Source of the DNA: JAGNZR01 sp051652785
GTDB taxonomy: Bacteria; Fusobacteriota; Fusobacteriia; Fusobacteriales; Fusobacteriaceae
Assembly (NCBI GenBank): GCA_051652785.1
Contig: JBOFUX010000009.1
Location: forward strand, 1 to 37,508
DNA length: 37,508 nt
Reading direction: 5' to 3'
The position numbers and the translations under genes were made by a program. The notes beneath the pieces are model-generated. The model did not search any database. It was not told where the DNA came from and saw nothing but the letters and a program-made list of their open reading frames with translations. Shown here in pieces: positions 30,609-37,508 of this stretch. Position 1 is the first letter of the stretch. Each line of letters starts with the position of its first letter.

Positions 30609-31514
30609 CTAAAGTTTTTCAGAAATAGTTTTAATAAAAAAAGTATCACTTTTTTTATCTTTTATAATAATTTTATTTTCTAAAAACTCAATAGATAGCT
30701 CCTTATTTTTAAATCTATATTCACTAGTTTTTGAAAATGTTTTTTTCTCTCCATTGTTAAAAGTAAGAATTAAATAAGGTATTTTTCTTATATAATATAA
30801 ATCTGATTTAGTAATAATTGATGTTAAAGAATCTGAATTTTCTAGTTTTCCAAATTTAAGTGAGGAGTTATTAGAAAGTAGATTTTTTAGCTCAGAATTA
30901 TTTTTTTCATGTAAAATGAAAGCTTCAGCTTTAAATTTAATTCTTAAGTTATTTTTTATAAGTTCAAAGAGAATATCATTTTCTAATATTGAGATATATT
31001 TATTTGAGGCTTCTATCTCTTTAAAGAAAATATTAAAATCAGAAATTGTACCGGTTATATCAAAAGGGATTTGAATCTGATAAGCATTTAAATTTCCATG
31101 AGGAAGAGTTTGTGGGATCTTAATTTGTAATCTGGAAATAGTGTTTAAAGAAAGATTATTTTTTAATAATCCTTTTGTAATAAATTCTTTTACAGAAGTT
31201 TGACTAGAAAATGCTTTATAATATAGTTCCTTAAGTAAGGAATCGAATCTTATTTTATTTTCTAAGGATAATTTTTCTACAATTTTAAAATTTTTATTTA
31301 AAATAATATTTTTATTTTCTAACTCTTTATTTTTATAATTTAGCGTTGAAAAATCTTTTTGTAAAATAAAATATTTAAAAATTGGAATTAATATAAAAAA
31401 ATAAATAGTTATTATTGAAAAAATTAAAAAATAAATTTTTTTTAAACTTGAAATAGTTAGATTTAATTTTCTGTTAAAATAAATAAAAATTTTGTCTATA
31501 ATTTTTTTGATCAA
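30609..31514 (-). CDS. PilO-like inner-membrane assembly protein
   Basis: The 301-residue product starts at a TTG overlapping the previous gene's TGA by 3 nt; GAGGTG precedes it. A short basic N-terminus is followed by one membrane helix (~28-50, YFLIFSIITIYFFILIPIF). A Lys/Asn-rich coiled coil follows (~52-90), then a compact alpha/beta domain with LPHGNLNAYQIQIPFDITGT and DFNIFFKEIEASNKYISILE, the PilO/GspM-type ferredoxin-like pattern. The last ~60 residues (FNNGEKKTFSKTSEYRFKNK, then ELSIEFLENKIIIK) add a small beta unit reminiscent of PilP/GspC, so it might join two roles. It belongs to the machine that aligns pilus platform and outer parts. The family call comes from topology and operon place. 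Confidence 0.62.
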   Translation of the reverse strand: MIKKIIDKIFIYFNRKLNLTISSLKKIYFLIFSIITIYFFILIPIFKYFILQKDFSTLNYKNKELENKNIILNKNFKIVEKLSLENKIRFDSLLKELYYKAFSSQTSVKEFITKGLLKNNLSLNTISRLQIKIPQTLPHGNLNAYQIQIPFDITGTISDFNIFFKEIEASNKYISILENDILFELIKNNLRIKFKAEAFILHEKNNSELKNLLSNNSSLKFGKLENSDSLTSIITKSDLYYIRKIPYLILTFNNGEKKTFSKTSEYRFKNKELSIEFLENKIIIKDKKSDTFFIKTISEKL

Positions 31515-32263
31515 AAAATCACCTCTTTTTTACTCATATCTATTGTAAAAAGATAAATACCCTGAGTATTTTTTATGTAATCATTATTTAAATTTTGAAA
31601 ATTATTTTGTTCTAAATATTTTTCAAAAAGATATAATTCTTGAAGGTTTTGAGTACTTCCATAAAGTTTTATTAAAGGAAAACTTATTTCAATTTTATCT
31701 ATATATAAAGAGAGGAAATTAAAGGAACTTATTTCTTTAAGAAGAAGTGAAAACTTTATTTTTTCATCTGGAATTAAATTTTTTAAAATTTCAATATCTA
31801 AGGAAAAATCTAAAACTTCATTATTTTTATGTTCCAAAATCAATAAATTCTGTTGAAGATTATTGAATATTATTTGAGTGTTTTGTATTTTTTTTAAAAT
31901 ATTTGAATTTATAAAATAAAAAAAAGAAACAACAATGATTTCAAATATCAAAATAAATTTAAAATAAAAAAACCAATAAGTATTTTTACTGGAAGGATTA
32001 AGTTCTTTAGAGTATTCTTTTAAAAAAAAATTATGTTCTAAAGAGTCTTCAAACCTGTTAAAAAGCGAAGAGGAATAAATTCCCACAAGTGTAATATTGT
32101 TATCTCTTACAAATTGAAAAATATTATTAACCAAAGTTCTAGGAAGTGCATAAAAATTAGATTCGTCATATTTTACAACATATTCATATAAATTATATTC
32201 ATTTTCATCAAAAAGATTAATTTTATCAATGAAAAAATAGCTGTTTTCAAAAATAATTGACAC
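31511..32263 (-). CDS. PilM/PilN-like assembly protein
   Basis: The frame from the GTG at 32263 gives 250 residues. The first ~90 resemble the C-terminal part of a PilM/GspL-like actin-fold domain (VGIYSSSLFNRFEDS). One membrane helix (~96-116, FYFKFILIFEIIVVSFFYFI) follows, then a coiled coil and an alpha/beta domain (ILKNLIPDEKIKFSLLLKEI, LYGSTQNLQELYLFEKYLEQ) like PilN. Coding sense continues upstream in frame (INIKFSENFKIVLLDFKNQH) back to a point next to AAGGAG, so the true start may be a non-standard ATC at 32332 (274 residues) rather than the GTG, which has no ribosome site. It is the partner of the PilO-like protein it overlaps. Confidence 0.58.
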   Translation of the reverse strand: MSIIFENSYFFIDKINLFDENEYNLYEYVVKYDESNFYALPRTLVNNIFQFVRDNNITLVGIYSSSLFNRFEDSLEHNFFLKEYSKELNPSSKNTYWFFYFKFILIFEIIVVSFFYFINSNILKKIQNTQIIFNNLQQNLLILEHKNNEVLDFSLDIEILKNLIPDEKIKFSLLLKEISSFNFLSLYIDKIEISFPLIKLYGSTQNLQELYLFEKYLEQNNFQNLNNDYIKNTQGIYLFTIDMSKKEVIF

Positions 32264-32336
32264 ATGTTGATTTTTAAAATCAAGTAAAACTATTTTAAAA
32301 TTTTCAGAAAATTTTATATTTATATAGTTGATACAA

Positions 32337-32903
32337 TCACTCCTTCAAAGAAAATATATTTCCTTGTATTTTAAAATTGGAAATCAAATAAGATTCATCA
32401 TTACAGATAATAGAAAGATTTTTTTTATTAAAAAAACAGATTAAATTTATATTTTCACTAAGAATAAGAATTTCAATAGTGGGCTTGTGCATAGTATCAT
32501 AAAGAATTAGATTTTTAGAAAAAACAAATTGAAAATTGTATTCTCCTGAAAATTTGATTGTTTCAATTTTAGGTGTCAAGGATAAAAGAGAAAAACCTCC
32601 TTTACTTAGTGATTTTCGGGACTCTTGGTTAGACCAAAGCTTTTCTAAAAGAATATTATTAAAAATATAATCTTGAATATTTATAATTTTATTTTGAACA
32701 ATATAATCATCAATTTTTTTAAATTCCCAAAAGACTAAAGAGGATATATTTTTTAAATTCGCTTTATCAATCTTTGAATTTTCGTAAAGTCCTTGAATAT
32801 CAACTTTATTTTTTAAAGAAAGAACAAACATAAAAAAAATAGAGCAAATAAAAGTTACACAGACAATGGTAAAATATAAAATGAAACCTTTATTTTTTAT
32901 CAT
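32337..32903 (-). CDS. Prepilin-like / PilX-GspK-type hypothetical protein
   Basis: The 188-residue product starts at the ATG at 32903, overlapping the preceding gene by 4 nt (ATGA). It begins MIKNKGFILYFTIVCVTFIC, a prepilin-like basic leader with a G-F junction and a hydrophobic helix, but the Glu at position 5 of the mature chain is replaced by Tyr-Phe. The lack of Glu5 is typical of the GspK/PilX minor pseudopilin that caps the tip complex. The body is mixed alpha/beta with no cysteine pattern. It ends with the RBS of the next gene inside its stop region. Tip pseudopilin is an inference from the N-terminus and order. Confidence 0.5.
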   Translation of the reverse strand: MIKNKGFILYFTIVCVTFICSIFFMFVLSLKNKVDIQGLYENSKIDKANLKNISSLVFWEFKKIDDYIVQNKIINIQDYIFNNILLEKLWSNQESRKSLSKGGFSLLSLTPKIETIKFSGEYNFQFVFSKNLILYDTMHKPTIEILILSENINLICFFNKKNLSIICNDESYLISNFKIQGNIFSLKE

Positions 32904-33553
32904 AATTGTCCATTCCGTAATAAAATTTCATCAATTTTTATTCCCGTATTTGTTTGAAATTTTAGTAAAATGCCACCTTTTATCTCAGTAAAGCTCCCAT
33001 TATAAATTTTTGATAATAAAATTTCATCTTTTCCAAATTGAAATCCACCATAACGATCTCCGGAAGTTTTTCCTCTAGAATAAATTAATTCTTGATTAAT
33101 TTTTAAATTTTTAGTATCAGTTACTTTAAATCGGTAAAGGTGAAATTGGTTAGATTTTATATTTTTTGATGGATTATAATTATTAAAATGAAAGCTTGGA
33201 ATTTCTAAATAAAGAGAATCGCCCAAAATTCCCTCACTGACAATAAAATTACTTATGTTTTTTATATGTGAAGAACTTAAATTAGGAGAATTAATACTTA
33301 GAACTGCTAATCCAGGGTTATAAACTTTTAATAAATTGGTATTTTGTGTCTCAACTGTGGTAGAAAAAACATAAGCAGATAACCCCTCAATAATTCTATA
33401 AAAATCATGAGAAGAGGAACCTATTTTTATATTTTTGTAAATGGCAATGGAAATATTAATAAGAGGATGCACTAAAGTTAGTAACACTGTAAAAATAGCT
33501 ATTGAAATAATAAATTCAAGAGTAGAGCTTCCGTTATTATATTTAGATATCAT
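32900..33553 (-). CDS. Type IV prepilin-like protein (PilW/GspJ-like)
   Basis: The 217-residue protein starts MISKYNNGSSTLEFIISIAI: a basic leader ending in Gly, then SSTLEFIISIAIFTVLLTLV, i.e. a prepilin cleavage site with Glu at mature position 5 and a hydrophobic helix. The C-terminal domain is beta-rich (FQFGKDEILLSKIYNGSFTE, then KGGILLKFQTNTGIKI). Size and position fit the J-type minor pseudopilins. A prepilin peptidase must process it, but none is encoded here. The ATG at 33553 has GGAGTG upstream. Confidence 0.65.
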   Translation of the reverse strand: MISKYNNGSSTLEFIISIAIFTVLLTLVHPLINISIAIYKNIKIGSSSHDFYRIIEGLSAYVFSTTVETQNTNLLKVYNPGLAVLSINSPNLSSSHIKNISNFIVSEGILGDSLYLEIPSFHFNNYNPSKNIKSNQFHLYRFKVTDTKNLKINQELIYSRGKTSGDRYGGFQFGKDEILLSKIYNGSFTEIKGGILLKFQTNTGIKIDEILLRNGQL

Positions 33554-33572
33554 ATTAACACTCCTTTATTTA

Positions 33573-33920
33573 TTAATTATTCGTATTAAATAAATTATTT
33601 TCAGGAATAGCAATATTTAATATTTTAGAATCTTTTTTTACAGATAAAATTAATACAGTAGTATTTTTGTTTAAGTCTTGTGGCATTCCAATATTAGGAA
33701 GAGTTGAAAATGTAACATCACTAAAATTTTCATTAAAAATTTTATAATATCCCTTGGATTCAATTTCTTTTATAAAATTATCATCCAAAATGCTATCTTT
33801 ACTACTGGAAATTAAAATTTTAAAAAAAAGATTGAAGTAATTAAAAATTGGAAAAATTAATATAGTAATAATTGTAAAAGAGACTATAAATTCTAAAAGA
33901 ATAAATCCATTTTTTTTCAA
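33573..33920 (-). CDS. Type IV prepilin-like protein (GspI/PilV-like)
   Basis: The 115-residue protein starts at a TTG (33920) after TAGGAGC. MKKNGFILLEFIVSFTIITI shows a five-residue leader, the G-F cleavage site, Glu at +5 and a long hydrophobic N-terminal helix: the consensus type III signal of prepilins. The short remainder (~75 residues) carries one beta sheet (TTVLILSVKKDSKILNIAIP). Shortness fits the I-type minor pseudopilins. It sits between pilC and the J-like protein, the usual H-I-J-K cluster order. Confidence 0.7.
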   Translation of the reverse strand: MKKNGFILLEFIVSFTIITILIFPIFNYFNLFFKILISSSKDSILDDNFIKEIESKGYYKIFNENFSDVTFSTLPNIGMPQDLNKNTTVLILSVKKDSKILNIAIPENNLFNTNN

Positions 33921-33942
33921 AATAAATGCTCCTATAAAAATA

Positions 33943-34656
33943 TTAGTTAATAAGAGATATCATGTCAAACATAGGAAGATAAATTCCTAAAACCACAAAA
34001 CCAACTGATAATCCTAAAACAATAATGAGAACGGGTTCCATAAATGTTAAAATAAGATGTATTTTTTCATTAAATTTATTTTGAGAAAAATCATGTATAG
34101 AAAATAGCATTTTAAGTAAAAATCCATTTTTTTCACCAATAGAAATCATAGAAAGAGTAGTTGGAGTGAAAAAAATAGACCCTTTAAGAGAATTAGCAAG
34201 GGTTTCTCCAGCTTTAATTTTTACACACGTTTCTAATAATTTTTTTTTTAAAATGAAATCATTTTCTAAAGTAATTATAGTTTCTAAAGATTTTAAGATT
34301 GTAACTTTTGAATTTAAAAGTAAAGTTAATCGTTTTATAAAAATAATAAGAATATATATTTTATAAACACTTTTTATAAAAGGGAAGTTTACTGCTATTA
34401 AGCTTTTTATTTTTTTTCCAAGAGATGATTTTAAGAAAAAAAATATAAAAGATGTAAAGATAAAAAAAATAAAAAAAATAAAATAATAATAGTTATAAAA
34501 AAAATTATAAATGTTTAATAGAAATATAGTTATTAAAGGTAATTTTTGATTGTTTTGTTCAAATATTTCAATAAATTGAGGTAAAATAAAAATTATAAGA
34601 AGGGTCATTATAAGGGTAGAAACAATAGCTACAAAACAAGGATAAATCATTATCAT
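33943..34656 (-). CDS. PilC-like platform protein, C-terminal part
   Basis: The 237-residue fragment starts at an ATG overlapping the stop of the preceding ORF (TAATG). It opens with a membrane segment (MIMIYPCFVAIVSTLIMTLL), then FILPQFIEIFEQNNQKLPLI, the characteristic second domain of PilC/GspF. KRLTLLLNSKVTILKSLETI, CVKIKAGETLANSLKGSIFF and MISIGEKNGFLLKMLFSIHD follow. It ends in a helix and a MFDMISLIN tail. A complete PilC has two such domains with three helices; this holds the second. It is separated from its N-terminal half at 35141 only by the A9 tract at 34663-34671. Confidence 0.75.
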   Translation of the reverse strand: MIMIYPCFVAIVSTLIMTLLIIFILPQFIEIFEQNNQKLPLITIFLLNIYNFFYNYYYFIFFIFFIFTSFIFFFLKSSLGKKIKSLIAVNFPFIKSVYKIYILIIFIKRLTLLLNSKVTILKSLETIITLENDFILKKKLLETCVKIKAGETLANSLKGSIFFTPTTLSMISIGEKNGFLLKMLFSIHDFSQNKFNEKIHLILTFMEPVLIIVLGLSVGFVVLGIYLPMFDMISLIN

Positions 34657-35141
34657 TAGAATTTTTTTTTTAACTTTTCATGTTCTAAAAGTTCTAATGC
34701 GAGATTGCTTAAAACGACAGGAAGTTGAGCACTGTATTCTCCAACTTTTATTAAACTGATATAAAAAGAAGAAAAAATTGATTTATGTTTTCCTAAAGCT
34801 TGATAAAATGGAAAGCCACTTTCAACATCTTCAACTATAACTTCCAAAATAGAAGTAAAAAAATTGTTATAGGATTCTTTTATTTGAAGATTCAAAGATT
34901 CTAAAAGGGGTAGACCACTATTTAACATAAAAGATAGTTCTTTAGTAAAAATTATTAAAAAATTTTTACTAATAGAAGGAGAAAAAAAATTAAGTATTGA
35001 TTTTTTATAAACATAAGCAGTAAAAAATATAAGTTTTCTTTCTTTTAATATAAATTGCAACTCCTTAAGATTTTTAGCCTTAATTTTCCCGGAATTCCGA
35101 ATTCCAGTTTTACTATAAGCAATATATTTGTATAAACTCAT
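34656..35141 (-). CDS. PilC-like platform protein, N-terminal part
   Basis: The 161-residue ORF begins MSLYKYIAYSKTGIRNSGKI, then LKERKLIFFTAYVYKKSILN, the N-terminal cytosolic start of PilC/GspF. The first F-domain carries FTKELSFMLNSGLPLLESLN, DVESGFPFYQALGKHKSIFS and ISLIKVGEYSAQLPVVLSNL. It stops at LEHEKLKKKF just where a PilC would enter its first membrane helix. Adding one A to the A9 run (34663-34671) would continue LKKKILMIMIYPCFVAIV into the next ORF, giving a normal ~400-residue PilC. The split may be a true frameshift, a slippage-decoded gene or a sequencing error. GGAGGG precedes the ATG. Confidence 0.75.
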   Translation of the reverse strand: MSLYKYIAYSKTGIRNSGKIKAKNLKELQFILKERKLIFFTAYVYKKSILNFFSPSISKNFLIIFTKELSFMLNSGLPLLESLNLQIKESYNNFFTSILEVIVEDVESGFPFYQALGKHKSIFSSFYISLIKVGEYSAQLPVVLSNLALELLEHEKLKKKF

Positions 35142-35180
35142 AAAATTCCCTCCTTAAAATACTAGAGTTATAAAAAATAT

Positions 35181-35450
35181 TTATTCATTTTCTACTAAAG
35201 GTTTGTAAATTATTTTTAATATTTTAAAATGATGAGAAAGACTAGGAGCTTTATTTATACTAATTGTAGAGTCAATAGAGCTAGAATTTTTATTTAAGGG
35301 GGTGAGAAGAAAAAATTGAAGATTTAAAAGTTGTAATTTATTACTATTAAAATGCTCATTTATAGAAATAGAAGTTTTAACTTTAGACAATAAATTTAGT
35401 GGCGTAGAAAAAAATAAAAAAATAATGAAAATATAATTAGAATTATTCAT
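35181..35450 (-). CDS. Small exported protein in the pilus operon
   Basis: The ATG at 35450 is preferred because AAGGAG lies upstream; an earlier in-frame ATG at 35474 sits before that site, inside the previous gene. The 89-residue product has a hydrophobic N-terminal segment (NSNYIFIIFLFFSTPLNLLS) that could be a signal peptide. A Ser/Asn/Leu-rich tail (LNKNSSSIDSTISINKAPSL) ends with KIIYKPLVENE. No family is recognised. It overlaps the pseudopilin gene at 35459 by 10 nt or so and is translationally coupled. A role in the pilus machine is inferred only from the operon. Confidence 0.5.
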   Translation of the reverse strand: MNNSNYIFIIFLFFSTPLNLLSKVKTSISINEHFNSNKLQLLNLQFFLLTPLNKNSSSIDSTISINKAPSLSHHFKILKIIYKPLVENE

Positions 35451-35458
35451 AACTTGAA

Positions 35459-36010
35459 TCACTCCTTTTTCCATCCAATTAAGTTTTTTGATTTAGTAGT
35501 TGCATGATAGTCTGTTAAATTATTCAAGAAAATATCTCCAGCGGATATATTTTTATATAAATTTATAGTTAAAAATTTAAATTGAGAAAAAGTATAAAAA
35601 GATATTCTATATTTAGCAAGAGATTTGGAGTTAAACAAATAAAGTGTAAAGGAATGACTTAAGTTACCACTGGGAAGAATAGAGGTTTTTAAAGTTCCGC
35701 TATAAACATTTTTATGTAGGATTCGGTATTCTAGAAGATTGGGTAAGAATATTTTTTCTAAAACAAGAGAATTGCTTTCAAATATAATTTCTTTATTATA
35801 GACGCTAAAAGTTAAGTAAACAGTTTTATTATTGTAATATGATAAATCTCTGTATTTACTAATGGTTCCAATGATTTGTGTAATAGCATGATTAAAAGCT
35901 CTAGTTTCTAAGTAATTTTTATAACTAACATGAATAAGGAAAATGAAAATTAAAATAAAAGACAAATTTATAATTGTTTCTAAAAATGAAAACCCGTTAT
36001 TTTTTTTCAA
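35459..36010 (-). CDS. Type IV prepilin-like protein (GspH/FimT-like)
   Basis: The 183-residue product starts at a TTG (36010) with AGGAGAG upstream. MKKNNGFSFLETIINLSFIL gives a prepilin leader, G-F cleavage site and Glu at +5, then a hydrophobic helix. The globular part (ITQIIGTISKYRDLSYYNNK, then TVYLTFSVYNKEIIF and PSGNLSHSFTLYLFN) has the beta pattern of H/FimT-type pseudopilins. It is the first gene of the operon, 41 bp from the promoter at 36051. No major pilin can be singled out in this set. Confidence 0.68.
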   Translation of the reverse strand: MKKNNGFSFLETIINLSFILIFIFLIHVSYKNYLETRAFNHAITQIIGTISKYRDLSYYNNKTVYLTFSVYNKEIIFESNSLVLEKIFLPNLLEYRILHKNVYSGTLKTSILPSGNLSHSFTLYLFNSKSLAKYRISFYTFSQFKFLTINLYKNISAGDIFLNNLTDYHATTKSKNLIGWKKE

Positions 36011-36050
36011 TTTCTCTCCTTATAAATAAAGATTATAAGCTTTTTTTTAG

Positions 36051-36079
36051 ATTATACAACTAAAAAAAAATAAAAACAA
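36051..36079 (-). promoter_or_regulatory. Promoter of the type IV pilus-like operon
   Basis: On the minus strand, TTGTTT (36074-36079) and TATAAT (36051-36056) are 17 bp apart, 41 bp upstream of the first gene. The rest of the divergent gap 36011-36246 is A/T-rich and must also hold the promoter for the EIIA-CBS gene, where no clean -35 was seen. Confidence 0.6.
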
Positions 36080-36246
36080 TCTTTAAATTTGTATGAGTAT
36101 TTTATTATGATTATAAAGAACATTATTAGCTATAATAAACAAAAATAAAAAAAATAAAAAAAATATATTTATAATTTTTTTTATTTGTGATAATATTAAT
36201 ATTATAAAAATTAATAATCAAAATTAAAATTAAGGATGTGAAACAA

Positions 36247-37173
36247 ATGAAACTATCTAGCTATTTAGATCCAAAATTCATATTTATAGATTTAGAAGCA
36301 ATAACAGTAGAGTCAGCAATAGAAAAAATGATAAACGAAATTGCTGAAAATAATGAAATGGTAAAAAAAAATAAAGAAAAATTTTCAGCTGCTGTAATAA
36401 AAAGAGAAAGAGAATTGTCAACTGCAATTGGAAGTGGTGTAGGAATTCCCCATGCAAGATTAGATGATTTTAATGATTTTATTATATCTATTGGTGTTTT
36501 AAAGAATACAATTCCAGTAAAAATGGCAGGAACTAATAAAAAAGATGAAATGAAACTTATTGTATTAATTTTATCTGATGTGCTAAAAAATAAAAATATG
36601 TTGAAAACAATGGGAGCAATCTCTAAATTGTGTTTAAATAATCCAACATTACTAGAAAAATTGAAAGTTTCTAATTCAAAACATGAAATCATTAAATTAA
36701 TAGAAGAATCAAATGTAGAAATATTACATAAAGTAACAGCTGATGATGTATTAAGTCCAGAAATAAAACCAGCTATGTTAGGAATGACTTTAGAAGAGGT
36801 GGCAACAAGATTTATTCTTGAGCAAACAAGTGGGCTTCCTGTTGTAAATGAGAAAGGAATTTTTTTAGGAGAAATAACAGAAAGAGAACTAATAGAATAT
36901 GGAATGCCTAAATATACGAGTATATTAGATGATTTAAATTTTTTAACTGTAGGGGAACCTTTTGAAGAATATTTATTAAATGAAAAAACAGCTACAATAG
37001 ACAGTATATATAGAAAAACAGGTGTTGTTGTTATAGATAGACAGGCACCTATAATGGAAATATGTTCAATAATTGTTAAAAAAGGTGTAACAAGAGTGTA
37101 TGTAGTTGAAAAAAATAAATACTTAGGAATGATAAAAAGATCAGATATTATAAAAAAAGTACTTCATATATAA
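36247..37173 (+). CDS. PTS EIIA (PtsN-like) domain fused to two CBS domains
   Basis: The 308-residue protein is set to the ATG at 36247, ten bases after AAGGA; a GTG at 36238 touches that site and is unlikely. Residues 1-150 are a fructose/mannitol-type EIIA with the phospho-accepting His69 in SGVGIPHARLDDF and the VLILSDVLKNKNMLKTMGAI segment. Residues ~160-308 hold two CBS motifs: VTADDVLSPEIKPAMLGMTL, then EEVATRFILEQTSGLPVVNE, and VVVIDRQAPIMEICSIIVKK followed by GVTRVYVVEKNKYLGMIKRS. CBS pairs bind adenosine nucleotides, so the fusion suggests phosphotransfer signalling gated by energy charge. No EIIB/EIIC is nearby, which argues for regulation rather than sugar uptake. Confidence 0.85.
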   Translation: MKLSSYLDPKFIFIDLEAITVESAIEKMINEIAENNEMVKKNKEKFSAAVIKRERELSTAIGSGVGIPHARLDDFNDFIISIGVLKNTIPVKMAGTNKKDEMKLIVLILSDVLKNKNMLKTMGAISKLCLNNPTLLEKLKVSNSKHEIIKLIEESNVEILHKVTADDVLSPEIKPAMLGMTLEEVATRFILEQTSGLPVVNEKGIFLGEITERELIEYGMPKYTSILDDLNFLTVGEPFEEYLLNEKTATIDSIYRKTGVVVIDRQAPIMEICSIIVKKGVTRVYVVEKNKYLGMIKRSDIIKKVLHI

Positions 37174-37256
37174 ATTATAAACCTTGCTCAAAGTGATTGA
37201 TATAAATAAAAATATATGAATAAAATAAAAATATTTAAAAATAACTAGTAAGTCCC

Positions 37257-37290
37257 AAAAGTCCTAATTTAAATTAGGACTTTTTATTTT
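37257..37290 (+). terminator. Terminator after the EIIA-CBS gene
   Basis: AAAAGTCCTAATTT (37257-37270) and AAATTAGGACTTTT (37271-37284) form a perfect 28-bp palindrome followed by TATTTT. It lies 83 bp after the stop. The 37174-37256 stretch before it holds nothing else recognisable. Confidence 0.85.
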
Positions 37291-37404
37291 AATTTATATA
37301 TGATAAAAATTGTATTTAATCAAAGTTTATATGGTTTTTTTTTTTAGAAATCATATTACAAAAATACTTTATTTTTAATTTTTAAAAATAAATAAAAAAA
37401 AGTG

Positions 37405-37433
37405 TTGACCAAAAGCCATAACTATGATATTAT
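37405..37433 (+). promoter_or_regulatory. Strong promoter and leader, probably of an rRNA operon
   Basis: TTGACC (37405-37410) and TATTAT (37428-37433) are 17 bp apart, with A-tract DNA upstream (37381-37401) acting like an UP element. The leader that follows (37440-37508) is markedly richer in G and C than the surroundings. It contains GGACATTAACAAC and ends AAGAAAAAAAGTTCTT at the edge. This is like leaders in front of 16S genes in this group, as far as I recall. No rRNA sequence itself is inside the window. Confidence 0.55.
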
Positions 37434-37508
37434 TTATCTTGTGCACGACGAAATGTTGTGAACAGGAAAAGGACATTAACAACAGAATAGAGAAGAAAAA
37501 AAGTTCTT

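Overview
The window is very AT-rich and reads as a chromosome segment of a Fusobacteriota member (Fusobacterium- or Cetobacterium-like; genus inferred, not proven). It combines low-GC genes with Firmicutes-like order (rlmB-sigH) and Gram-negative traits: a heptose-phosphate kinase for LPS, an SLH/coiled-coil envelope protein, and a periplasmic chaperone/outer-membrane usher set.

Region 1 (1-10590) is a surface-appendage island. Two divergent AraC-family regulators lie on the minus strand; the first runs off the window. The second is split by an insert of about 0.7 kb that looks like a reverse-transcriptase-less group II intron, with a 34-nt domain V and a domain IV reduced to a short hairpin. 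Facing away on the plus strand is a seven-gene operon resembling a highly diverged alternative (CS1-like) chaperone-usher pilus: chaperone, pilin candidate, hairpin, second chaperone, usher, two small exported proteins, and a larger exported protein that could be the tip adhesin. Its promoter region carries four A-tracts spaced exactly 20 bp apart.

Region 2 (10605-18828) has cobB (Sir2), gltS, a SIMPL/SLH/pgi cluster, a decayed type II-A CRISPR-Cas locus (broken cas1 and csn2 pieces plus a leader end with one 36-nt repeat), an M18 aminopeptidase, and an exported protein of three carboxypeptidase-regulatory-like domains.

Region 3 (19010-28875) is mostly housekeeping: a DUF1694-murA-rlmB-sigH-leuS operon ended by a terminator, then aroE with a zinc-ribbon and a coiled-coil membrane protein, a thioredoxin-like protein, a dicarboxylate/amino-acid symporter and a surface-repeat protein.

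Region 4 (28889-36010, minus strand) holds rfaE1-ispF and a nine-ORF type IV pilus/type II secretion-like operon: four prepilin-like proteins, a PilC split by a frameshift at an A9 tract, PilM/N- and PilO-like proteins. No PilB/PilT ATPase, secretin or prepilin peptidase lies in the window. Region 5 (36247-37508) has a PTS EIIA-CBS fusion protein, a terminator, and at the right edge a strong promoter and leader that probably start an rRNA operon whose 16S gene lies just outside.

The most noteworthy items are the fusobacterial chaperone-usher-like operon and its regulatory architecture, the ORF-less intron in its likely regulator, the CRISPR relic, and the homopolymer-split pilC. All identifications come from reading the sequence and remembered family motifs; no database search was run.
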